Shown piece by piece: positions 24,450 through 31,937 of a stretch of 64,000 bases of DNA. Position 1 is the first letter of the stretch. Every line of letters begins with the position of its first letter. Both the position numbers and the translations under genes were made by a program. The stretch is from NCBI RefSeq assembly GCF_047228935.1, contig NZ_JBFEGG010000007.1:1-64000 (forward strand). Reading direction: 5' to 3'. Under the pieces are notes generated by a model. It saw only the letters and a list, made by a program, of their open reading frames with translations, did no database searches and had not been told where the DNA came from. Source of the stretch: Ornithinibacillus sp047228935. Lineage in GTDB: Bacteria > Bacillota > Bacilli > Bacillales > Amphibacillaceae.

Positions 24450-26561
24450 TTACTTTACTTTAAAAGAGTCATCTATAATTCTTGCTACCATTGCAGAAAA
24501 CTCTGCTCTCGTAATATACGCATTCGGTTTAAAACTTTCGTCAGGATAACCTGCTGTTATACCATTTGCTACTAGACTTTGTATATCTTCATATGCCCAA
24601 TGAGCGGTTGTTACATCACGAAATAATCTTGCGTCTGCTCCTTTTAATTGGTATGCTCGAACAAGAATAGACGCCATTTCTGCACGTGTTAATGGGGAGT
24701 TCGGTTTAAAGTTATTATTCCCATACCCTGTAAGAATTCCAGCTTTAGCTGCTGCCCCAATATACTGAGATGCCCAATGGCTATTGGATACATCTTGAAA
24801 ACTACTTAACTCCATTGGTAATGTTAACTCCTTAGCAATAACCGTCGCAGCTGCTGCCCTGTCAATATTAGCATTTAGTTTAAATGTACCATCAGGGAAT
24901 CCTACAATCGTCCCTCTGTTGGATAAAAACATAATTTCTTCTGCAGCCCAGCTTCCTTTTATATCCGGAAAAATCACAGACTCTTCCAAACCATCCCTAG
25001 TAGCTCCTTGCTCAATGTCCACTGCTAACTGGTAACCAAATGGTGACCAATTGTAATTATTGTCCTTTATAGCTAGTGCATAGACCCCTGGATTTAGTTC
25101 CATACTAAGTTGCTCATTTCCACCCATCCCTGCTGAATCGATAACTTGTATCTTTTGTAGTGAACCTGACTCATATTGGTACAGTTCAGCTACTAAGTCT
25201 AGAGGTAAAGGGATATTGGTTAACGAAATGGAAATCGAAGTATTCTGTGAAAATTCTAATCGATACCAATCCTGATCTGTCGGGACATCGATTTTCTCCA
25301 TCAAATTTCCACCATCTGAAATATCAAGTGCATTAGTGAACTGATTAGCGGTATCATCTATAAGCGATGGATATGGTATCGTTAATGACTTGTATGCATT
25401 AACCATTCCAAATCCTGCTTGCTGATTCCAATCTTGTTTTCTACTAAAATATGCCCCGGCCTCTAAAAACCATTTGATTTGGCTAGGAGACAAGTCTGGA
25501 TTTTTCGATAGTAGTAATGAAGCAATTCCTGAAACTACAGGTGCTGCAAATGAAGTTCCACTACCGACACTATAGGTGCCTTCTTGATTAGTTCCAATAA
25601 TATCTGTTCCAGGTGCCATTATATCAACCCATGTACCGAAATTAGAGTACTCTGCAATACTCCCATCTTCATCTGCTGCTGTAACAGCAATTACCTCATT
25701 ATAAGCAGCGGGGTATACTTTATCAGCTTTTGAATCGTTGCCTGCAGCTCCTATAAGCGTGATTCCTTCTTTATATGCCTTAACAATTGCCTCTCTTTCA
25801 ATAGAGCTGCTTTGTGTCGCTCGATAACTCATATTAATAATATCCACATTTTGTTCGATTGCGTAATAAATTCCTTCCACTACGTCATAGATGGATGCTT
25901 CACCATTTTCATTCATTATCTTTACTGGTAAAATTCTTGACTGATGATTGATACCTACTGGTCCCATTCTATTTGCATTGGCAGCAATAACGCCAGCCAC
26001 AAATGTGCCATGACCTTGATCGTCTAAAGGGTCATTATCATCATTTATGAAGTCATATCCATCTAGCACTCTGCCAACTAGATCTGGATGACTTGCATTT
26101 ACACCAGTATCCAATACTGCAATGGTAACATCGGTAGAGCCTCTCGTAATATCCCAAGCATTAAACATCCCAATTGGCTCCAAGTACCATTGCATCGTCA
26201 TGTATGGGTCGTGTCGATAAAAGGTTGTGTGACGCTCGTAATCTGGTTCAGCCATTTCAACTGTTTCTGCTTCGTTTAATTGGTACAAAACCAATTTATA
26301 ATCCTTATTATCAGGTACTTTTACAAGATATAATCCTTGTTCTTTTAGCACCTCTATTAATTCTACTTGGAAATCGGCAGGGTTAAAATCTTCCTTAGCT
26401 TTAATAATAATTTGCCGATTTAAAACATCATCTAAATGTATACTGTTGGTTGTTTCATAAAAAGTAAAACTACTTTCATCACTTCCAAGAGCGATCGTAG
26501 GAAGTCCACTAATAGTCCATAATAGGACAGCGACGATGCTGCACACGTTTAGTTTTCTCAT
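24450..26561 (-). CDS. SLH-anchored subtilisin-like serine protease
   Basis: A 703-residue S8 peptidase. The ATG at 26561, nine bases after AGGGG, is preferred over an in-frame TTG at 26570 that overlaps this site. The signal peptide is followed by an inhibitor-like propeptide (about 45-105), then the catalytic triad: Asp151 (AVLDTGVN), His185 (GHGTFVAGV) and Ser337 (GTSFAAPVVSG). A beta-rich PPC-like domain (about 390-510) has WYRLEFSQNTSISISL. Three SLH domains end the protein with IDRAA, LTRAE and ITRAE. It probably processes surface proteins or nutrients at the cell wall. Confidence 0.92.
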   Translation of the reverse strand: MRKLNVCSIVAVLLWTISGLPTIALGSDESSFTFYETTNSIHLDDVLNRQIIIKAKEDFNPADFQVELIEVLKEQGLYLVKVPDNKDYKLVLYQLNEAETVEMAEPDYERHTTFYRHDPYMTMQWYLEPIGMFNAWDITRGSTDVTIAVLDTGVNASHPDLVGRVLDGYDFINDDNDPLDDQGHGTFVAGVIAANANRMGPVGINHQSRILPVKIMNENGEASIYDVVEGIYYAIEQNVDIINMSYRATQSSSIEREAIVKAYKEGITLIGAAGNDSKADKVYPAAYNEVIAVTAADEDGSIAEYSNFGTWVDIMAPGTDIIGTNQEGTYSVGSGTSFAAPVVSGIASLLLSKNPDLSPSQIKWFLEAGAYFSRKQDWNQQAGFGMVNAYKSLTIPYPSLIDDTANQFTNALDISDGGNLMEKIDVPTDQDWYRLEFSQNTSISISLTNIPLPLDLVAELYQYESGSLQKIQVIDSAGMGGNEQLSMELNPGVYALAIKDNNYNWSPFGYQLAVDIEQGATRDGLEESVIFPDIKGSWAAEEIMFLSNRGTIVGFPDGTFKLNANIDRAAAATVIAKELTLPMELSSFQDVSNSHWASQYIGAAAKAGILTGYGNNNFKPNSPLTRAEMASILVRAYQLKGADARLFRDVTTAHWAYEDIQSLVANGITAGYPDESFKPNAYITRAEFSAMVARIIDDSFKVK

Positions 26562-26651
26562 ATCTCGCAACCCCTAGTGTCTATTAATCATTCATTGAAA
26601 AAATTTTATCATAAAATAGTAGTTTCATATAGATTTTCATAGATTTACCAA

Positions 26652-27404
26652 TTATGAATCTCTTCTTAAATCCATGATGGATTGACAAATGATATGGGAA
26701 AGCCGTACCCTAGTACACCATTCCTCTACCTCATCTTTCATATTTGCTTTATTATGTTCTAAGTATTTTAATCCATCGACCTTATAGTAACCTATATTTT
26801 CTTTTCCAAATTTGTTACGAGCGATTAATGGCCATTCGCCATCGGTCATTTTAGCACTTGATTGAACAGCGATTTCTAATAATGCTTCCCTACTCATACT
26901 GCAAGATCCCGCTGTTATATCCATTTCTGATCCAACTTCTAAAGAAAACATGTGATTCGTAATCTTTTCTGTTTCCTGCCATGATATTGGATGAGATTGA
27001 AAAGCAACTTCTGTTCTACCGATTACTAAATAATGATAGTTAATGATGTCTTTTTGAATAGATGGTAGTTCTGATGAATGATCTAACATCCAGGTTACAA
27101 AACGATCTAAGTCACAATAATGGTAGAAATCATATTCATAGTTGCTCATAATTTGTACTAGCTTCCGTCTAGCATTGGCAGCACCATTTTTCTCAATGAC
27201 AAAAATTCCAAATCCGTGTTTCCCTAATAGTTCAATAATATCAGGACATGTTTCATCACTAACTGCTACATAGCGAGATGGATAATATTCTTCGATTCGA
27301 TGGATGACTTTCTTTAGCGGTATTATTAAGCTGCCATATTTATCGTGAATAATTGTAATTAATGCAATAGTTGGTGCTTTTTGTTTTGTTTCGATCTTAA
27401 TCAA
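26652..27404 (-). CDS. Uncharacterised protein, possible GT-A type glycosyltransferase
   Basis: A 250-residue soluble protein. It starts with a beta strand (TIALITIIHDKYGSLIIPL), then VAVSDETCPDI and a DxD-like element YHYCDLDRFVTWML. VEVGSEMDITAGSCSMSREALLE-like sequence follows (GSEMDITAGSCSMSREALLE here). The order resembles GT-A glycosyltransferases: nucleotide-binding strand, metal-binding DxD, acceptor loop. I cannot name a family. The start is uncertain: TTG at 27404 sits directly against AAAGGA. It is alone between the SLH protease and the O-acetylation pair. Confidence 0.6.
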   Translation of the reverse strand: MIKIETKQKAPTIALITIIHDKYGSLIIPLKKVIHRIEEYYPSRYVAVSDETCPDIIELLGKHGFGIFVIEKNGAANARRKLVQIMSNYEYDFYHYCDLDRFVTWMLDHSSELPSIQKDIINYHYLVIGRTEVAFQSHPISWQETEKITNHMFSLEVGSEMDITAGSCSMSREALLEIAVQSSAKMTDGEWPLIARNKFGKENIGYYKVDGLKYLEHNKANMKDEVEEWCTRVRLSHIICQSIMDLRRDS

Positions 27405-27536
27405 TCCTTTATAATAATATTAAATTCTATTTCTAGTATACGTTAACAAAACTATCCGGGAAATTCTTAACGTATAGCACGATTTCTTACCATGATTCTG
27501 TACGAAATAAACTTAAGTATTATTGGAATAAGACAT

Positions 27537-27575
27537 AAAAAAAATCCCAATGAAAAAATTTCTTCTCATAGGGAA
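27537..27575 (-). terminator. Terminator of the SGNH/MBOAT gene pair
   Basis: On the minus strand ATTCCCTATGA pairs with TCATTGGGAT around an AT-rich loop and is followed by T8. It begins three bases after the stop codon at 27578. Confidence 0.75.
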
Positions 27576-27577
27576 TT

Positions 27578-28585
27578 CTACTCCCAAGGAATAGATTTTG
27601 TATCTATATAAATCCCAAAATCGTCTGGTACACCTTCCGTGCTATTACTAATTCTTTTTGCAATCATGGTACCAACATGTGGGTAAAAGTGATGGCCGTC
27701 AAAGTAGTTATCCATATTGTCTGTAACAGAATTTGGATACATAAAATGATATACCCCTCCAAAAACTGAGACAATATCCTCAATCCAGTGGTGGTAATCG
27801 TCCAGCTGCCCTTCTTCAACCATCGCCTCATATAGCCCTGTATAAACAGGGGTCGTAAACACGATAAACTCAGTATTGGGATTGTTTTCTTTCAGTTCTC
27901 TTAGAGACTCTGTAAACGCTGGATTATAGTCATAATTATCCCCAAAAAATTCATCTTTGAACTTCTGGATTTTCTCTAATGTTTGCTTTTCTTTGATATC
28001 TGGATCAATTTGTTTCGCATCGGCAACATTGAATCGATTGTAATTACGGTCCTCAACAATCTTATCCTCACGAGACATTTGAAAATTCTCTATGGAATAT
28101 TCTAACGTATCTAGCGATATTAAATTTTTATATCGATAAAATGATTCGGTCGTCTTGTTCGAATAGGAATCAATGGTTATATTGGTTGAACTTTGCTTTT
28201 TACTTGATTTAAAAAAATCCACCCCAATGATAACACGGTCAAATTCTCCGCCCTTTATCTCTTTAGCGAACTCAATGAAACTGTTATATTCCTTAAAGGA
28301 CATATCTGCAACCGCATAGTTATACACGTTCATCCCTTCAAAATCATATTGATTGATGTAAGTACTACGGCTACTGCCAAGCAATAAAGTATCATATTCA
28401 AACTCACGAAAGTAAATGGAGTTTGTTTTTTGCTGTCTTTCATTGATAACCGTTTGTACATCGTTATATTCATGATTTGCCCCAAAGGTCCATAGCGGAT
28501 CAATAAGGAAATTAAAGGTACCAACTGATAGAACACTAGTCAACACAATTGCTAATATCGTATACACATATGATTTATCTTTCAT
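27578..28585 (-). CDS. SGNH-like protein paired with an MBOAT O-acyltransferase
   Basis: A 335-residue protein with one N-terminal membrane helix (YTILAIVLTSVLSVGTFNFL). The SGNH-like core has LLLGSSRS (nucleophile block), YNYAVADMSF and late YFDGHHFYPHVG with the possible Asp and His. Such proteins are encoded next to AlgI/PatA-type MBOAT proteins and help transfer acyl groups from the membrane to exported glycans, as AlgJ/X or DltD-like partners do. The MBOAT gene lies 37 bases upstream. The target polymer is unknown. Confidence 0.8.
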   Translation of the reverse strand: MKDKSYVYTILAIVLTSVLSVGTFNFLIDPLWTFGANHEYNDVQTVINERQQKTNSIYFREFEYDTLLLGSSRSTYINQYDFEGMNVYNYAVADMSFKEYNSFIEFAKEIKGGEFDRVIIGVDFFKSSKKQSSTNITIDSYSNKTTESFYRYKNLISLDTLEYSIENFQMSREDKIVEDRNYNRFNVADAKQIDPDIKEKQTLEKIQKFKDEFFGDNYDYNPAFTESLRELKENNPNTEFIVFTTPVYTGLYEAMVEEGQLDDYHHWIEDIVSVFGGVYHFMYPNSVTDNMDNYFDGHHFYPHVGTMIAKRISNSTEGVPDDFGIYIDTKSIPWE

Positions 28586-28621
28586 CCAGAATAACCACCT
28601 AAAGTTGGAATACTACTATTT

Positions 28622-30067
28622 TTAAAAGTTGAAATATAAGAACTCACTTACCTTCTGCAATTGGAATACAGAGTAAACTAGTAAAGCAGAGACAAATAGT
28701 GCTGAGAAAACATTTGGCTTATGTTTTTCCATTAGTTGCGCCGCATTTTTTGCCAATACAACAATGAGGAATCCCCCTAGTAGGAAAAGAAGAACAAACC
28801 AAAAATTCTCATCTATCGTAAATACATAAAAATCTGATACATTTTCTGTTACCCAATTTAAATCTTGTAAGACCTCTGGTAACGCTAAACCATTTAACCC
28901 TACCATGCCCCTTAGTATATCGATTGCCACTTCAAAGTTAGGTGCTCGGAAAAATACCCAAGTAGCATTTATGAATTGAAACGTAATAAACCATGCGAGC
29001 AGTTTGTTCATTCTAAAACCAGCTTTAGTCCATATACGATTGATAACACTCGCTACCCCATGGAGAAACCCCCAAAATACAAATGTCCATCCAGCACCGT
29101 GCCAAAATCCGCTGATTAAATAGATTATCATGACATTAATGTAGGTTCTAGTTATCCCTTTTCGATTTCCACCTAGTGGAATATAAATATACCTTGTTAA
29201 GAACTTGGTTAACGTAATATGCCACCTTTTCCAAAAGTCTATAATACCGGTTGCCTTATACGGCGAATTGAAATTAATAGGTAGAACGATATTAAATAAT
29301 AAGCCAAGACCTATCGCCATATCGGAATAACCACTAAAGTCATAATAGAGCTGAAACGTATAGGAAAGTGACGTAACCCATGCATCCACAAACGTAATTC
29401 CTTCCGCCATATCATATCCATTATTAGCCCATACTGAGAACGTGTCCGCAACCCCAACTTTTTTAAATAAACCGATAGCGAACATAAATAGGCCAAGCCC
29501 AATGTTCCGGTAATTAATTTTTTTCTTTTGCTGGTCTTCGTATTGCGCCATGACATCCTGATGGTGCACGATAGGACCTGCGATTAATTGTGGAAAAAAG
29601 GTTACAAATAGCGCATAGTTTAAAAAGTTATAACCGTTTGTCTCAAATCTATATGAATCTACTAAATAAGCTATTTGCTGAAATGTATAGAAGCTAATTG
29701 CTAGTGGCAATACAAGATGTAAAATAACGAAATCAAAACCAAATACAAGGTTCACATTCGTAATAAAGAAATCATAATACTTATAAAATCCTAATAAACC
29801 CACATTAAATAGGATTCCTATGGTTAATATCGATTTTCTTACCCATTGCTTGAACTGTTTAGCTAGAAGGGTTCCAATAATAAAATTCACAATCAATGAG
29901 GAGAATATTAACAGTAAGTAATTAGGATTCCACCAGCTATAGAAGAATAACGAACTTGTCAATAACCATACTTTGGCTAGCGTAACGTTCATTCTATTAA
30001 TTAAGAAATAACCAGTAAAAACAATTGGTAAAAATACAAATATAAATTCAAAGGAATTAAAAAGCAC
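28622..30067 (-). CDS. MBOAT family O-acyltransferase (AlgI/PatA-like)
   Basis: A 481-residue polytopic membrane protein. The GTG at 30067, with GGAGGAG seven bases upstream, is the best start. It has the N-terminal VLFNSFEFIFVFLPIVF, the central YFPQ-like VTFFPQLIAGPIVHHQDV, YYDFSGYSDMAIGLG, NFNSPYKATGIIDFWKRWHI and WHGAGWTFVFWGFLHG with the conserved MBOAT histidine. It should move acyl (usually acetyl) groups across the membrane for O-acetylation of a wall polymer, together with the downstream SGNH-like protein. It is the first gene of the pair. Confidence 0.92.
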   Translation of the reverse strand: MLFNSFEFIFVFLPIVFTGYFLINRMNVTLAKVWLLTSSLFFYSWWNPNYLLLIFSSLIVNFIIGTLLAKQFKQWVRKSILTIGILFNVGLLGFYKYYDFFITNVNLVFGFDFVILHLVLPLAISFYTFQQIAYLVDSYRFETNGYNFLNYALFVTFFPQLIAGPIVHHQDVMAQYEDQQKKKINYRNIGLGLFMFAIGLFKKVGVADTFSVWANNGYDMAEGITFVDAWVTSLSYTFQLYYDFSGYSDMAIGLGLLFNIVLPINFNSPYKATGIIDFWKRWHITLTKFLTRYIYIPLGGNRKGITRTYINVMIIYLISGFWHGAGWTFVFWGFLHGVASVINRIWTKAGFRMNKLLAWFITFQFINATWVFFRAPNFEVAIDILRGMVGLNGLALPEVLQDLNWVTENVSDFYVFTIDENFWFVLLFLLGGFLIVVLAKNAAQLMEKHKPNVFSALFVSALLVYSVFQLQKVSEFLYFNF

Positions 30068-30155
30068 AAAAATCTCCTCCAGTAGACAAAAAAGCATTCC
30101 TTTCGACGAATGCCAATTAAATCATACAATAGAGGAGTACAAATGACAATTTTTT

Positions 30156-30210
30156 GGGACAGGGGGACAGGTTCCTTGTCCCAGGGTCAAGGAACCTGTC
30201 CCCCTATCCC
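30156..30210. repeat. REP-like inverted pair A
   Basis: Two head-to-head 27-bp units. The unit begins GGGACAGGGGGACAGG and ends TTCCTTGTCCC; the second is its near-perfect reverse complement (two differences). It lies two bases beyond the stop of the gene at 30213. Confidence 0.9.
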
Positions 30211-30212
30211 AT

Positions 30213-30665
30213 TTATCTTGCTAATCTTAGTAAAGTTAATATTTCAATTGCAAGCTTTTCCGCTTCTTCATTTGACTCTGTATTTTTCATAATTTCAATA
30301 CATGCTCTAACATCTTTCTCTTGATCAAAATTGGTTTGCCTACTAATACTTTCAAGATAAACTTCATAGGCCATAGCCTCATAGTGATAGGGTTTATCAG
30401 AATCTACAATTCTCTCTTTTAATTCATTCACTTTATCCAATTCCTCTTGATTTAACCAATCACCTAAAGTCATCTGCTTACCTTTATTTCGTTCAATGGC
30501 TTTTAAGTAGATATTAAGTATTTCTTTTTCGCAACTTAATTTCTCCCGTTTTAACGTCGTCCTACTCATGTTTTCTTCCAACTGTTGAATCTTCCTTATA
30601 TCAAGATCCGTTAAAAGGTTCAGGACCCTTTCATCACCCGGATCAATCATAGGTCTCCAATCCAT
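30213..30665 (-). CDS. Uncharacterised helical protein of 150 residues
   Basis: The frame is open to 30761, but those extra residues translate REP unit B (GQGTCPRVP). The ATG at 30665 has an AGGGAG site seven bases upstream and gives 150 residues beginning MDWRPMIDPGDERVLNLL. The protein is charged and mostly helical (KIQQLEENMSRTTLKREKLS, IEIMKNTESNEEAEKLAIEI), without signal peptide or membrane segment. I do not recognise it. REP units flank it on both sides, so it sits inside the RAYT/REP neighbourhood. Any link with that element is unproven. Confidence 0.6.
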   Translation of the reverse strand: MDWRPMIDPGDERVLNLLTDLDIRKIQQLEENMSRTTLKREKLSCEKEILNIYLKAIERNKGKQMTLGDWLNQEELDKVNELKERIVDSDKPYHYEAMAYEVYLESISRQTNFDQEKDVRACIEIMKNTESNEEAEKLAIEILTLLRLAR

Positions 30666-30678
30666 TTCTTCACTCCCT

Positions 30679-30705
30679 GGGACACGGGGACAGGTTCCTT
30701 GTCCC
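30679..30705. repeat. REP-like single unit B
   Basis: One 27-bp unit with a single change (GGGACACGGGGACAGG at the start), ending TTCCTTGTCCC. It ends against the ribosome site of the 30213-30665 gene. Confidence 0.85.
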
Positions 30706-30852
30706 GGTCTTATATACATACATATTCTAGGAAAAGTTACTGAATCCTTCCTATTTCTCAAATTAAAAATATTAATGGTCTTTTAATTGCTGAATCAACT
30801 GAATCCTACCGTTGATTATTATAGGGGGAGGATCCTAAATATTAAAATCACT

Positions 30853-30880
30853 GGGTCAAGGGACCTGTCCCCCTGTCCCA
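30853..30880. repeat. REP-like single unit C, 3' side of the RAYT gene
   Basis: One unit in reverse orientation (GGGTCAAGGGACCTG then TCCCCCTGTCCCA) 12 bases beyond the RAYT stop codon. Confidence 0.85.
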
Positions 30881-30891
30881 CCTCACCGCCT

Positions 30892-31650
30892 TCATGCTCG
30901 TTGGATTACGCTTTTGGAAATTCCGGTTAGTCTGGATAGTTGTCTAATGGATACGCCTTGTAATGTTTTCAATTCAGCTAGAATAGCATTTCGATCAGCT
31001 TTATTCATTTGTTGAAGCTTACTAATCTCAATCCCCTGTTCCTTCATATAACTAATTAATTGCTCATCTTTCACCCTTACAATTACGCTCTCATCGAGAC
31101 ATTCCGTTTCCTCTGGTTGTTTCATGAATTCTATGTATCTATTAACAGCTTGCTTCCTATTTTCTGAAATCAATGGGAGCACATACTCTGTGTCTATAAC
31201 ATAAACCCGATGGATGTATTCATTCACACTAGTCCATTCACATCCAAATACATCTTCCACAAGTCCAGCCTTCACAGGATTTTGATGAATATAGCGTAAG
31301 ACAGTGTAAAAATACCTACGTGACTCCACACTTTCACTTTTATACCGCTCCTGAAATAAATGACCAATCCGATCATATTTTTGGTTATACCAATAGACAT
31401 AACTGGAGCTAATCCGCTTAATAAAATCAGATAGTCTCTCTCCTTCTGGTTCTTTTAAGAGTAAGTGAACATGATTATCCATTAAGCAGTAAGCAAACAC
31501 TTTAAAATCGCATACGTCACGATACTTGGCCAAAGTTTCTAGAAATACTATTCTATCTTCATTATCCTCAAATATAGTTTGCCTATTGATTCCCCTCATC
31601 ATCACATGATAAATCCCACTACGACTTTGCTTACGTGAACTTCTAGGCAT
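30892..31650 (-). CDS. REP-associated tyrosine transposase (RAYT, Y1/HUH family)
   Basis: A 252-residue single-domain HUH transposase of the IS200-like RAYT group. N-terminal IYHVMMRGINRQTIFEDNED matches the family. YCLMDNHVHLLLK holds the HxH metal site (His60, His62). FYTVLRYIHQNPVKAGL holds the candidate nucleophile Tyr120. A C-terminal helix-turn-helix (about 215-252: VSIRQLSRLTGISKSVIQR) is common in Firmicutes members. RAYTs in gammaproteobacteria bind and mobilise REP palindromes. Here REP-like units flank the gene on both sides at 30853 and 31818, which supports the same relationship. No full IS ends or target duplication were seen. Confidence 0.93.
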   Translation of the reverse strand: MPRSSRKQSRSGIYHVMMRGINRQTIFEDNEDRIVFLETLAKYRDVCDFKVFAYCLMDNHVHLLLKEPEGERLSDFIKRISSSYVYWYNQKYDRIGHLFQERYKSESVESRRYFYTVLRYIHQNPVKAGLVEDVFGCEWTSVNEYIHRVYVIDTEYVLPLISENRKQAVNRYIEFMKQPEETECLDESVIVRVKDEQLISYMKEQGIEISKLQQMNKADRNAILAELKTLQGVSIRQLSRLTGISKSVIQRA

Positions 31651-31817
31651 ACTTCTCTCCTCCTACAAGCACATTTGTAGATACAAAATATGTGATAGTA
31701 AAAGGAATGTCAAAGTGCCAAAAGTTCATTTTTTAGCCTTAATTTATGTCAAAAAGACATAACACACAAAGAAAAAACATCTTTCCCCCAGCCCACCTTA
31801 AAACAAATAACAAAATT

Positions 31818-31872
31818 GGGACAGGGGGACAGGTTCCTTGACCCTGGGTCAAGGAACCTGTCCCCCTGTCCC
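31818..31872. repeat. REP-like inverted pair D, perfect 55-bp palindrome
   Basis: Two 27-bp units in perfect inverted orientation around one T. The left starts GGGACAGGGGGACAGG and ends TTCCTTGACCC. It lies on the 5' side of the RAYT gene and before the SLH adhesin terminator. Confidence 0.95.
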
Positions 31873-31876
31873 ATTC

Positions 31877-31921
31877 AAAAAAATAAGCTAAGTAAGATTA
31901 AAAATCTTACTTAGCTTATTT
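31877..31921 (-). terminator. Terminator of the SLH adhesin gene
   Basis: An 18-bp stem (AAATAAGCTAAGTAAGAT with its complement) is followed on the minus strand by a T-rich run. It begins 17 bases beyond the stop codon and borders REP pair D. Confidence 0.85.
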
Positions 31922-31937
31922 GACTTTTAAATATCTT

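Noticed and set aside
30110..30292. 60-codon plus-strand reading frame
   Set aside because: It translates REP pair A and the antisense of the 30213 gene.
30156..31872. CRISPR array from the repeated 27-bp units
   Set aside because: Units are scattered over 30 kb, often inverted, with no regular spacers and no cas genes.
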